Shown here piece by piece: positions 54,930 through 63,069 of a stretch of 64,000 nt of DNA (positions are counted from its first letter, which is position 1; each line of letters starts with the position of its first letter). Below the pieces are notes generated by a model. It was not told the DNA's origin. It saw only the letters and a list, made by a program, of their open reading frames with translations, and did no database searches. The translations under genes were made by a program, and so were the position numbers. This stretch comes from Hyphomonadaceae bacterium (lineage in GTDB: Bacteria > Pseudomonadota > Alphaproteobacteria > Caulobacterales > Hyphomonadaceae). Location: NCBI GenBank assembly GCA_016714495.1, contig JADKDU010000008.1:35458-99457 (forward strand), written 5' to 3'.

Positions 54930-56684
54930 ATGAAGCTCAGACTTGCGTTGGTGTCTGTTTTGGCCCTCTCGACGGCCGCTTGCGTCAGCGGAAATGCGCT
55001 GGAAGCACTGAAGTCGATGCAGATCCTGGAGGACAATCCAGCGGAAGGGATTTCCTATGCGAGCCTGAGCGGTTCGGGCGGGAACGTCACGCTGAAGGAT
55101 GTGACGCTGCGCTCGACGATGCCGGCGATCGTGATCGGCGAGGCGGTCGCCGAGGCGCCCGTCCAGGCAAAGCCGGAAGCAGTGGTGAAAGCTGCGACGC
55201 TGACCTTCGCCGGTCTCGACATGAAGAACGGCAAGCCGGTGTTCACCGGCATGGTGGCGAATGGCGTCACGCCGGCGGGGCTTGGCGTCGATCCGGGCAT
55301 GACGATGCGGATCGGCTCGATCGGCATTGAGGGGATGAATGCGGCGACGGGCGCGTATATCGCCGGCGCGTTCGGCAAGGATGATCCGGGCGCTGCGCCG
55401 CCCTTCGCGCAGTGGGCGTTTGCCAAGGCGGCGATCAAGGATGTGTCGATCGCTAGCGAAATTCCGGGCGAGGCCTCGCCAGATGGCGGCGCGGCGGGGA
55501 CGCCCGGGAAATTCAAGCTCGAGCTTGGCGAGTTCTCGATCTCGAATCTCAAGGACACTCTGATCGGGCTGACGCGCTTGGCGGGCGTCAAGGGCGACGT
55601 CAGCATACCCGGCGATTTCCCGATTGCGGGGGCGTTCGACTTCGGCGTGCTGGACCTGACCAACATCAAGGGCGGTCTCTATGCGGACGCCTTCGGCGCC
55701 GGTGCGGCGTCGGCCATGCCGGGTGCGCCGCCGACCGATTTTTCGAAAGTGTTCGCAGGCGTCACCAGCCCGCTCGAATATGGTCTCGATGGGATCAAAT
55801 GGTCGGGCCTGACGTCGGACTTCTCTGGCCTCAAATTTGATGCCTCGCCTGCATCGTACACCGCAACGCGTGACGCCGATGGCGTCGTGGTGTCGACGAG
55901 TGCGCCGCGCGCGACGTTCAAGCTGACGGCGGATGCTTCGGGCGGGCCGCTGGGCGCACTGGGAATGATGGTCATGGCGATGGCGGGATATCCCTCCAGC
56001 GTCGTCGAAGCGTATTCGCAGGGGGAGGCTTCGTTCGATCCGAAGAAAGACCTGACGCGGTATGCCAATTTCAATGTCGGCGTCACGGATGTGGTCGACA
56101 TCAAGGTCGAAGGTGGGCTGCTGGGATTGCGCGAGGCGCTGCCGACATTGCTGACAGGCCTGTTGACCGTGGCGGGGGCGACGGCATCGGTTGCGTCTGA
56201 TGCGATCGCGGAGGGCGAGGAAAGCGCGGACGGCGATGCCGACCCGGACGCGGATGCGGATGCGAAAGACGGCGGCGGCTTTGCCGGGCTTCCATCTGAA
56301 GCGCAGGGTGCAGTGATGTCGATGGTGATGGGCCTGATCGGGTTGCAGGTAACCGATCTCGATATTTCGATCACTGATAAGCAGCTCGTGAAGTTCATCC
56401 TCACTCAGACAGCGTCATCTTCCGGGCAGAGCGTGGAAGCCTATCGGCAGGATCTGATGACCATGGTGATGGGCAGCAGCGTGTTCCTCACCGACGCCGG
56501 GATTGACGCCGCGCTGGCGAGCGAGGCGACGACCGCCATCGGCGCATTCCTCGGCGAGCCGGGGACGTTGCGCATACAGATCAAGCCGAAGACGCCGGTG
56601 GGTGCGATGACGTTTATGTTGTCGCCGCCGACCAAGCAGAGTCTTGGCTTTTCCGCGACGTTTACGCCGGCTACATCGAATTGA
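54930..56684 (+). CDS. Large hypothetical lipoprotein
   Basis: A 584-residue lipoprotein (lipobox LSTAAC). The body is Gly/Ala-rich with recurring beta-strand segments such as NVTLKDVTLRS, TLTFAGLDMKNGKP and KLELGEFSISNLKDTLIGL, suggesting a repetitive beta structure. A short acidic repeat (GDADPDADADAKDGG) sits at about residues 430-450, and two hydrophobic helical segments flank it (LLTGLLTVAGATASVASDAI and VMSMVMGLIGL). No family recognised. A terminator follows at 56831. Confidence 0.75.
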   Translation: MKLRLALVSVLALSTAACVSGNALEALKSMQILEDNPAEGISYASLSGSGGNVTLKDVTLRSTMPAIVIGEAVAEAPVQAKPEAVVKAATLTFAGLDMKNGKPVFTGMVANGVTPAGLGVDPGMTMRIGSIGIEGMNAATGAYIAGAFGKDDPGAAPPFAQWAFAKAAIKDVSIASEIPGEASPDGGAAGTPGKFKLELGEFSISNLKDTLIGLTRLAGVKGDVSIPGDFPIAGAFDFGVLDLTNIKGGLYADAFGAGAASAMPGAPPTDFSKVFAGVTSPLEYGLDGIKWSGLTSDFSGLKFDASPASYTATRDADGVVVSTSAPRATFKLTADASGGPLGALGMMVMAMAGYPSSVVEAYSQGEASFDPKKDLTRYANFNVGVTDVVDIKVEGGLLGLREALPTLLTGLLTVAGATASVASDAIAEGEESADGDADPDADADAKDGGGFAGLPSEAQGAVMSMVMGLIGLQVTDLDISITDKQLVKFILTQTASSSGQSVEAYRQDLMTMVMGSSVFLTDAGIDAALASEATTAIGAFLGEPGTLRIQIKPKTPVGAMTFMLSPPTKQSLGFSATFTPATSN

Positions 56685-56830
56685 GCCGGGACCGTCGTCC
56701 GGCACAAGGACGCGAAAAGTTTGTGGCCCATGCAACCGGATGCGAGGACATGCATTCTATTGCTGTCACGGACGTCTTTCTATCCGTCCCCCCCGACCCC
56801 CCGGGAAGATGACCGTGACTTCGATTTGCG

Positions 56831-56863
56831 CGGGCGGCCCTGAAAAGGGCCGCCCGATTGCTT
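56831..56863 (+). terminator. Hairpin terminator after the large lipoprotein gene
   Basis: CGGGCGGCCC, loop TGAAAA, GGGCCGCCCG, then ATTGCTTTT. A perfect 10-base GC-rich stem and a short T run. It separates the lipoprotein gene from the stress cassette. Confidence 0.75.
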
Positions 56864-56892
56864 TTGCGAATCGGAAAACCCCTTTCTCGAAC

Positions 56893-56917
56893 GGAACATG
56901 GCAGAAGTCTCTGCGTA
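56893..56917 (+). promoter_or_regulatory. Candidate EcfG-dependent promoter of nepR-ecfG
   Basis: GGAAC (56893-56897), 16 bases, CGTA (56914-56917). The alphaproteobacterial EcfG consensus is GGAAC, 16-17 bases, CGTT, so this differs at one base. It lies 90-120 bases ahead of nepR and implies the usual autoregulation of the general stress response. Match found by eye. Confidence 0.65.
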
Positions 56918-57010
56918 TAGGAGGGTTGGGCAGATGCAACTGGCCCTTCAGCCAAAAACTACCCCTTCAATTCCGCGGAGTTTTGCGCCGCGCGCGAGGC
57001 ACGCCGTTGC

Positions 57011-57175
57011 ATGAACAGAAGCAAGAGTTCCAAGCTCGAACAGCGCAACGACCGCCAGCGTCAGACGGTTCTCGGGACAACGTTGAAGCGCCTTTACGCG
57101 GACGTCGCCGAACAGCCCGTGCCAGACGGCTTCCTGGGCCTGCTCGAGCAAGCGGATCGGAAACGCCAATCGTGA
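57011..57175 (+). CDS. nepR: NepR-family anti-sigma factor
   Basis: A 54-residue protein beginning MNRSKSSKLEQRNDRQRQ, followed by the NepR core LGTTLKRLYADVAEQPVPDG and FLGLLEQADRK (family pattern LRxxYxxVxxEPVPDxFxxLLxxLD). NepR binds and holds EcfG until phosphorylated PhyR removes it. The stop overlaps the sigma factor start (GTGA at 57172), so the two are translationally coupled. It is shorter than many NepR proteins but keeps the binding helices. Confidence 0.85.
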   Translation: MNRSKSSKLEQRNDRQRQTVLGTTLKRLYADVAEQPVPDGFLGLLEQADRKRQS

Positions 57176-57792
57176 AACCCGGCGCTGTCGTCCTCCCGAC
57201 GGTGGATGATGTGGGGTTCAAGGCAGAGCTGGTGAAACTGATTCCCCACCTTCGCGCCTTTGCTTTCAGCATTTCACGGGCAGCTGAAGCGGAGGACCTG
57301 GCGCAGGACGCCATGGTAAAAGCGTGGCGGGCGCGCGCGAGTTTTGAGCCGGGGTCCAATTTCAAGGCCTGGGTCTTCACGATCCTGCGCAACCAGCACA
57401 CCTCGCTGGCGCGGCGCGCGTGGCGATCACAGCCGCTGGATCCGGGGGTCGCCGAGAGCACGCTGATGGCGAGCGACGATCCGATGGCGAGCGAGGAGCT
57501 GCTCGACGTGCGGAGCGCGATGCTGCTGCTATCGTTTGAGCAGAGGCAGGCGCTCGCGCTGGTTGGCGCGGCGGGGCTTTCCTACAAGGAGACAGCGGAA
57601 ATTTGCGGCTGCGCCGAAGGCACCGTGAAAAGTCGCGTGAGCCGCGCGCGGGCAGAACTTCTGGCGATACTTGATCGCAGGAAGCACCGGCAGCGGGTGC
57701 GGACCAATGTGCCGGCCGCGCGCGTCTTCGAAACGATCATGGCGGAAGCGGCCGCGATGCAGAATCGGGATGAGCCACGCAGTTCTGTTTAG
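57172..57792 (+). CDS. ecfG: EcfG-type general-stress sigma factor
   Basis: A 206-residue ECF sigma factor. Region 2 (about 16-85) has LIPHLRAFAFSISRAAEAED, LAQDAMVKAWRARASFEPGS and NFKAWVFTILRN. Region 4 (about 120-170) has LLSFEQRQALALVGAAGLSY, KETAEICGCAEGTVKSRVSR and ARAELLAIL. Proximity to NepR and a GGAAC-type promoter identify it as EcfG. GTG 57172 overlaps the nepR stop. The ligand-free release system (PhyR) is not in this window. Confidence 0.93.
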   Translation: MKPGAVVLPTVDDVGFKAELVKLIPHLRAFAFSISRAAEAEDLAQDAMVKAWRARASFEPGSNFKAWVFTILRNQHTSLARRAWRSQPLDPGVAESTLMASDDPMASEELLDVRSAMLLLSFEQRQALALVGAAGLSYKETAEICGCAEGTVKSRVSRARAELLAILDRRKHRQRVRTNVPAARVFETIMAEAAAMQNRDEPRSSV

Positions 57793-57887
57793 ACGGCGCT
57801 GGCCTTGGCGCGCGACAGGGCGCGCTCAAGTCCCTTGGGGTGAGCCGTCCCGCTCTGCCCCGTGCCTTTTGTGAGCGAGGCGGCTGA

Positions 57888-58595
57888 TCATTCCGTTGTG
57901 GCGAGCAGGCGGCATTCGAGCCCGGTAGGGTGAAACTGCACGTCTACTTTCCCACCGAAAGCGACGCCCAGATTACGTGTGATGAGAAGCGAGCCGAAGC
58001 CGCGGCGCGCCGGCGTCACGACGGACGGGCCTGCATGTTCGCGCCAGAGAAAGGCGAGTTGGCCGGCGTCAATCGTCCAGACAATTTCGATCCAGCCGCG
58101 GTCGGTTGAAAGCGCTCCGTACTTGGCGGCGTTGGTTGCGAGTTCGTGCAGGGCCAGCGTCAGGCCGTGGGCGCGACGGCCGTTCAGCGCGAGCTCGGGG
58201 CCGGTGATGGTGGCGCGGTCGCCATCAGAGCAGTGCGGCGCAAGGGCGGCTGTGACCACTTCGGCGAGTGAGGCGGGACGGGTTTCGGAGTCGATCAGAA
58301 GTTTCTGGGCCTCCGCCAGCGCCAGGAGGCGGGCGTTGAAGGCTTCGACGCTGGCGGCATCGGCGGTGCTGAAGGTCTGGCGAGCGACAGCCTGAACGAC
58401 CGCGAGCAGGTTGCCGATGCGATGCTTCAGTTCCTGCGTGATGAGTTCGCGCCGCTCGCCTGCGCCCTCCGACTTGGCTAGCGCCGCGCGCAACAGGGCA
58501 TTGTCGCCTTCGAGGTCGATTGCAAGTTCAGGCGGGACATAGCGTTTCCCGCTTCGCACGTCCGGTCGCGTCGCCAAATCCGCTTCGTCGAACAT
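57888..58595 (-). CDS. HWE-family sensor histidine kinase without a sensor domain
   Basis: A 235-residue kinase core. The phospho-accepting His58 lies in ELKHRIGNLLAVVQAVARQ. The N box ALHELATNAAKYG has the HWE-specific His150, and the WxE motif is W184-R-E. FGSLLITRNLGVAFGG follows. No membrane helix or PAS/GAF domain is present; the 50 N-terminal residues are short. HWE/HisKA_2 kinases next to ecfG commonly phosphorylate PhyR, so it probably feeds the general stress response. Convergent with ecfG. Confidence 0.9.
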   Translation of the reverse strand: MFDEADLATRPDVRSGKRYVPPELAIDLEGDNALLRAALAKSEGAGERRELITQELKHRIGNLLAVVQAVARQTFSTADAASVEAFNARLLALAEAQKLLIDSETRPASLAEVVTAALAPHCSDGDRATITGPELALNGRRAHGLTLALHELATNAAKYGALSTDRGWIEIVWTIDAGQLAFLWREHAGPSVVTPARRGFGSLLITRNLGVAFGGKVDVQFHPTGLECRLLATTE

Positions 58596-58680
58596 TTTTA
58601 TGCCTGGGTCGGACCTTTCCGGGGGCTGGAAGGCGCGCCCTCAACGATGCCGACGACTAACTTGTATCATCGCTTCGGCC

Positions 58681-58698
58681 TGCAGCCTAATGGCTGCA
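58681..58698. repeat. Hairpin at the end of the small-peptide gene
   Basis: TGCAGCC, TAAT, GGCTGCA: a perfect 7-base stem just past the stop of the minus-strand 33-residue gene. It may be its terminator, although no T run follows. Confidence 0.45.
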
Positions 58699-58702
58699 CG
58701 GC

Positions 58703-58804
58703 TTAGATGCCGATATTCAGATAGTTGGCAAGAAAGGTGGCGAAGAACAGGGTGGCGACCCCAAGAAGCGTGCCGAAGACGGGGATATTCTGGTTGCTTT
58801 TCAT
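58703..58804 (-). CDS. 33-residue single-helix membrane peptide
   Basis: ATG at 58804 opens 33 codons encoding a short polar start (MKSNQNIPVFG), then a single hydrophobic helix of about 18 residues and the end NYLNIGI. GGAG lies eight bases before the ATG, spanning the stop of the 63-residue gene upstream (58809), so the two probably form an operon. The short polar/hydrophobic layout and ribosome site make it more than chance; no family is known to me. Confidence 0.55.
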   Translation of the reverse strand: MKSNQNIPVFGTLLGVATLFFATFLANYLNIGI

Positions 58805-58808
58805 GGCG

Positions 58809-59000
58809 CTAGCTCCGGGCTTTGGCGCTGGGTGCGCGCGGTTCTGTCAGCTTCTCATTCACGGCCAGTAGGCGGCTCTGATAGAAGCGGGTTTCGCGAC
58901 TTGTGAGCCGGCTGCCGCCATCGCCCCTCGTCAGGGCCTTGAGGTCGCGTTCGAGGATGTCGCGCCGCATGCGCAGCGCGCCTTGTGCTTCGGTTGTCAT
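58809..59000 (-). CDS. Small charged helical protein
   Basis: A 63-residue protein (MTTEAQGALRMRRDILERDL, then SRETRFYQSRLLAVNEKL) that looks like a short helical hairpin or coiled coil with many Arg and Glu. ATG 59000 is preferred over 59021. It lies directly upstream of the 33-residue membrane peptide gene and between the HWE kinase and SCO1 genes. No family recognised. Confidence 0.55.
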   Translation of the reverse strand: MTTEAQGALRMRRDILERDLKALTRGDGGSRLTSRETRFYQSRLLAVNEKLTEPRAPSAKARS

Positions 59001-59071
59001 GATGTCTTTCCGCCCCGCCAATGCGCAGGCTTCAGTACTGCGAGCAGCCTAGCACGTCCCTCTACGCAGAC

Positions 59072-59725
59072 CTAACCGAGCTTTGCCAGACAGCTGGCGA
59101 TGGCTTCGGCGGATTCGCCGGGAGTGAAATAGGTCTGGAGCTTCCAGTTCTCGTCCATCAGGTAGAGAATGGAGGAATGGCTTACCAGATAGCCCGTTGC
59201 GCCGTCGGTTTCCTCGTCACGGCTGAAAGTTGTCTTGAATCCCTCAGCGGCTTGCTGGAGTTCGTCCAGCGTGCCGGTGAGGCCGATGACGTCCTGTGGA
59301 AAGCCGTTGGAGCGAATGTATTGCGACAGCGCTTCGGGGCTGTCGCGGGCGGGATCGACCGAGATGAAGACGGTGCGCGGCGCCTTCTTGCCGGGGGGCA
59401 GAAGGCTGATCGCCTTGCCGAGCGTGTACATGGTCGTCGGGCAGACGTCAGGGCAGTGCGTGAAGCCGAAGAAGACCAGCGACTTTTGCCCCTTGAAGCT
59501 TTCCTCCGTGGTGGGCGAGCCGTCATGGGCCGTCAGGCGGAACGGGCCGCCAATGGCGTCGGACGAGCGGTTGCCGCAGTTTTCCTGTTCCGTGGGCATG
59601 CCGGAGGAAGCGACGCCGCCATCCGCGATAACGCCGCCGGCGACCGGCTTGTCGGCGGCGGGCGAACACCCCGCAATGAGCCCCATGAGAGCAGCGGAAC
59701 CGAGAACAGAAAGCATATTGCGCAT
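59072..59725 (-). CDS. SCO1/SenC copper-binding lipoprotein
   Basis: A 217-residue SCO-family protein, a thioredoxin-fold chaperone for the CuA centre of cytochrome c oxidase. Lipobox LIAGC gives membrane anchoring. Copper ligands are Cys91 and Cys95 in FFGFTHCPDVCPTT and His183 in GYLVSHSSILYLMD. It is divergent from regB, matching the known senC-regA-regB clusters of purple bacteria and their relatives, where RegBA controls respiration. Confidence 0.95.
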   Translation of the reverse strand: MRNMLSVLGSAALMGLIAGCSPAADKPVAGGVIADGGVASSGMPTEQENCGNRSSDAIGGPFRLTAHDGSPTTEESFKGQKSLVFFGFTHCPDVCPTTMYTLGKAISLLPPGKKAPRTVFISVDPARDSPEALSQYIRSNGFPQDVIGLTGTLDELQQAAEGFKTTFSRDEETDGATGYLVSHSSILYLMDENWKLQTYFTPGESAEAIASCLAKLG

Positions 59726-59804
59726 GCGTGCAAAATCGCACGCGGTCAGCAAAAAGCAAACTGTGGCCTGATGACAATCGAGCGCGATTGCGCGAGCAGG
59801 GTAC

Positions 59805-61196
59805 ATGATTGAGACCCAGACACTTCCCGGCGGAGGCGTGACCTTGCCGGCGGCGGTTAACGATGGCCCCTCGCGCGAGACGCTGCTGCGCAGCGTCGGA
59901 TCGGCTTTCGGGCGAACGCGGCTCCGAACGCTGGTCACGCTGCGTTGGATGGCGATTGCGGGTCAGGTGTCGGCGGTTCTCTTTGTAAACTTCGTGCTGG
60001 GGTTCGAGCTGCCGCTAGTAGCGTGTCTTGCAGCCATCGGCGCATCGGCCTGGCTGAATGTGGCCCTGATGGCTGTGTTCCCGACGCAGCACCTCTCTTC
60101 GCCGGCCGAAACGGCGGGGCAGCTGGCGTTCGACATTGTGCAGCTGTCCGTTCTGATCGGGCTGACGGGCGGGCTGCAGAATCCTTTCCTTCTGATGATT
60201 TTGGCGCCGGTGACGGTGGGGGCATCGCGGCTGCTGCCGGCTTATGCCGTGCTGCTGTCGCTGCTGGCCCTGGTGTGCTGCTGTTTCATGTGGTTCTGGG
60301 GGCTGGACCTTCCCTGGCATGGCGAGCAGTTGCAGTTGCCGCCGCTCTATCAGGGCGGACAGCTGGCGGCGGTGGGCATCGGGTTGGTGTTCTTTGCGGT
60401 GTCGTCATGGCGGACGGGGCGAGACGAGGCGAGCCTCGTCTCGGCGCTTGATGCGGTGCAGGCGGTGCTGGCGCGCGAGCAGCAGCTGTCGGCGCTGGGC
60501 GCGCTGGCGGCGGCGACGGCGCATGAGTTGGGTACGCCGCTGGCGACAATCCATATCGCGGCGAAAGAGCTGGGGCGCAGCGTGAAGCCAGGGCATCCGG
60601 CGCGCGAGGATGTCGAGCTGATCATCGAGCAGTCGGAACGCTGCCGGATGATCTTGAAGCAAATCTCTCAACGACGGCACATGACCGATGCGGCGATGGC
60701 GCGCGCGACATTGCCGGGGCTGATCGAGGAAGCGGTGGAGCCGCATCAGGGCTCCGGCATCCATGTGCAGTGTTCGTGTTCGCCGCTGCAGACTGGCGGT
60801 CCGACGGGGGAGAAGGCGCCGGATGTGATCCGCAAGCCGGAGATCATCCATGCGCTGGGCGCGTTCGTGGAGAACGCCGTGAGCTTCGCGGCCAAGGAAG
60901 TCAGCGTGAATGCGCGCTGGTCGGACGAGGAAGTGCGGATCTACATTACCGATGATGGACCCGGTTTTGCGCCGAGCGTGCTGGCGAAGCTGGGCGAGCC
61001 CTATTTCTCCGAGCGGCGAATCGAACAGCGCGGCGGCGGCATGGGGCTTGGCTTCTTCATTGCCTGCACGTTGCTGGAGCGCACGGGCGCGCGCGTGACG
61101 CCGTATAACCGTCAGCTTCCGGCCCGCGGCGCAGTCGTGCGGATCGTCTGGCCGCGTGCCGCAGTCGAGGCGCCGGAAGGCTGGATCGAAGGCTAG
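59805..61196 (+). CDS. regB: Redox-sensing histidine kinase RegB/PrrB/ActS
   Basis: A 463-residue membrane kinase that senses respiratory redox state. About six helices span residues 45-205. GGLQNPF (122-128) is the quinone-binding signature. The H box LGALAAATAHELGTPLATIH has His240. The redox Cys280 in EQSERCRMILKQIS lies exactly 40 residues after it, the same spacing reported for His225 and Cys265 of Rhodobacter RegB. HATPase boxes (IYITDDGPGFAP, GGGMGLGFFIA) close it. RegA at 62415 is the partner. Confidence 0.95.
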   Translation: MIETQTLPGGGVTLPAAVNDGPSRETLLRSVGSAFGRTRLRTLVTLRWMAIAGQVSAVLFVNFVLGFELPLVACLAAIGASAWLNVALMAVFPTQHLSSPAETAGQLAFDIVQLSVLIGLTGGLQNPFLLMILAPVTVGASRLLPAYAVLLSLLALVCCCFMWFWGLDLPWHGEQLQLPPLYQGGQLAAVGIGLVFFAVSSWRTGRDEASLVSALDAVQAVLAREQQLSALGALAAATAHELGTPLATIHIAAKELGRSVKPGHPAREDVELIIEQSERCRMILKQISQRRHMTDAAMARATLPGLIEEAVEPHQGSGIHVQCSCSPLQTGGPTGEKAPDVIRKPEIIHALGAFVENAVSFAAKEVSVNARWSDEEVRIYITDDGPGFAPSVLAKLGEPYFSERRIEQRGGGMGLGFFIACTLLERTGARVTPYNRQLPARGAVVRIVWPRAAVEAPEGWIEG

Positions 61197-61199
61197 GCG

Positions 61200-62126
61200 C
61201 TATTTCGGCATTTCCGCCGAGAGCTTCATGCCGCTCGCCATCATATCCTTGATGCGGTCCTTCTTGACGAAGGGCGTATCGAGAAAGCGCTGGACCGCAG
61301 CGTTGAACGGCTCGGGATCATCGTAAGGCAGCATGTGCGTGTTATTCGGCAGCACCGCGAGGTTGGCGTTCGGCAGATTGTTGTAGATTTCGACCGTATG
61401 CTCGAGGCGGATGAGATCGTGGTCGCCGGACATGACAAGGGTCGGCGCCGTGATCTTCGCGAGCGATTTCGGATCGATGTGCGGCTCGGAGAGCAGCAGT
61501 CCCGTGACTTTCAGGAAGCGCTTGCCGTCCGGCGTGTCCTTCTCTGCGGCCGGGAAGGCGGCGGTCATCTCCTTCGCCATCGCTTCGGTCTCGGGATAGA
61601 TCGCTTCAAGTGACGGGTTGAGGTTGGCGGCCATGGCGACCAGCTTCTTGACCTTGTCGGGATGGCGCATGGCGAGCAGCAGGCCCTCGATGCCGCCATC
61701 GCTCCAGCCGACGACGTCGGTAGAAGTGATCTTGAGATGGTCAAGCAGCGCGGCGAGATCGTCGGCCATCACTTCGTAGCTGATCGGCGCATCGCTGCTT
61801 CCGGACTTGCCCTGTTCACGGCTGTCCATCGCGATGACCTTGTAGCGCGCCTTGAAGAAGTCGACCTGCGCCGCGAACGAGCCGATGCTGGCGCCATTGC
61901 CGTGGATGAGGAGCAGGGGTTCGCCTTCGCCATAGGTTTCGAAGTAGAAGGTCACCCCGTCGTGTGTGAAGGTTCCGCTGGCGGCCTGATTGGCGCCGTA
62001 GGGGATCGTTGCGGCGGGGACTGAAACCGCCGGAACAGAAGGCGCCGGCGCATCCGGAGCTTTCGGGGCGCAGGCGGCGAAAGTAAGTGCAACAGCGAGT
62101 AATGCGCTGGTCAGAAGACGTTTCAT
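61200..62126 (-). CDS. Alpha/beta hydrolase lipoprotein
   Basis: A 308-residue protein with lipobox (LTFAAC), a Pro/Ala/Val linker, then an alpha/beta-hydrolase domain. The oxyanion HGNG motif is LLLIHGNGAS, the nucleophile elbow is VVGWSDGG with Ser, the acid is in VMSGDHDLIR and the His in LPNNTHMLPYDD. Substrate unknown. It lies antisense between regB and regA, a position not usual for this cluster. Confidence 0.9.
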   Translation of the reverse strand: MKRLLTSALLAVALTFAACAPKAPDAPAPSVPAVSVPAATIPYGANQAASGTFTHDGVTFYFETYGEGEPLLLIHGNGASIGSFAAQVDFFKARYKVIAMDSREQGKSGSSDAPISYEVMADDLAALLDHLKITSTDVVGWSDGGIEGLLLAMRHPDKVKKLVAMAANLNPSLEAIYPETEAMAKEMTAAFPAAEKDTPDGKRFLKVTGLLLSEPHIDPKSLAKITAPTLVMSGDHDLIRLEHTVEIYNNLPNANLAVLPNNTHMLPYDDPEPFNAAVQRFLDTPFVKKDRIKDMMASGMKLSAEMPK

Positions 62127-62380
62127 GGATCGGCCCCGATCTGCCGATCGCTCCGGATCAGCGCGGACAGCCTTCGAGAGATACGCGCAGGCGGTCAAGT
62201 CGCGGGGCCTGGCAAACCTCCATGTGAAGGGTGAATGGCGCGAAACCATCTTCCCCGCGCTATGATAGGGGCCGCTTGCCGGGGCGGCCTGGCGGCTGTT
62301 TGCGTGGTTAGCCCCTAAAACCCCACACGCGGGTAGACAAAAATCAATCATGTGGCCTAAGGACCCCCAGACGTTTATAT

Positions 62381-62397
62381 AGCTGTCATCGACAGCT
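62381..62397. promoter_or_regulatory. Palindrome upstream of regA
   Basis: AGCTGT, CATCG, ACAGCT: a perfect 6-base inverted repeat 17 bases before the regA start codon. It may be an operator or an mRNA hairpin near the ribosome site. Role inferred from position. Confidence 0.4.
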
Positions 62398-62414
62398 CTG
62401 CGGGAGAATGATGG

Positions 62415-62981
62415 GTGGAAGAACCTGTTGAGTCCGACCCAAGGGTAGCGGCGCTCGAAGATCGCACGCTGATGGTCCTTGATGACGACGCTCCCTTCCG
62501 CACGCGCCTGGCGCGGGCGTTGGGGCAACGTGGCTTCGATGTGACCTCGCTCGGGTCGGTCGCGGAGGCGCGCGATCATCTGAAACGGGCGCAACCGGCA
62601 TTCGCCGTAGTTGATCTGAGGCTAGAAGACGGGTCTGGCTTGGAAGTTGTCGAAGCGTTGCAGCGGGCGCGGGAAGACACGCACGCAGTGATCCTGACGG
62701 GTTATGGCGCGATTTCGACGGCGGTGGCCGCGGTGAAGGCCGGAGCGATCGATTACCTGCCGAAGCCTGCGGATATCGACGATGTCGTGAATGCACTGCT
62801 GACGGGCCGGTCGGACCGTCCCGAGCCGCCTGAGAATCCGATGTCGGCGGATCGGGTGCGCTGGGAACACATTCAGCGCGTATATGAACTCTGCAACCAC
62901 AACGTCTCCGAGACGGCGCGGCGGCTGAACATGCACCGGCGGACGCTGCAGCGCATTCTCGCGAAGCGGGCGCCGCGTTAA
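62415..62981 (+). CDS. regA: Redox response regulator RegA/PrrA/ActR
   Basis: A 188-residue response regulator. The receiver has the acidic pocket at LMVLDDDAPF, phospho-acceptor Asp67 (FAVVDLRLEDGSG), Thr95 (VILTGYG) and Lys117 (YLPKPAD). A short Pro linker leads to a Fis-like helix-turn-helix, VYELCNHNVSETARRLNMHR and TLQRIL. This near-invariant HTH is the RegA mark. GTG 62415 gives the family length. It controls respiration and redox balance genes. Confidence 0.96.
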   Translation: MEEPVESDPRVAALEDRTLMVLDDDAPFRTRLARALGQRGFDVTSLGSVAEARDHLKRAQPAFAVVDLRLEDGSGLEVVEALQRAREDTHAVILTGYGAISTAVAAVKAGAIDYLPKPADIDDVVNALLTGRSDRPEPPENPMSADRVRWEHIQRVYELCNHNVSETARRLNMHRRTLQRILAKRAPR

Positions 62982-62994
62982 GGCGCGCGGGCCA

Positions 62995-63008
62995 AATGCA
63001 GCTGCATT
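62995..63008. repeat. 14-base perfect palindrome after regA
   Basis: AATGCAGCTGCATT lies just past the regA stop and about 60 bases before the IalB-like gene. It could be an operator for that gene. No known consensus recognised. Confidence 0.4.
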
Positions 63009-63069
63009 AAAGCTTGCGTCAAATTTCATCCGTAGTTCTGGGTTGAGCTGCGGACTGGAGATCTGACTT

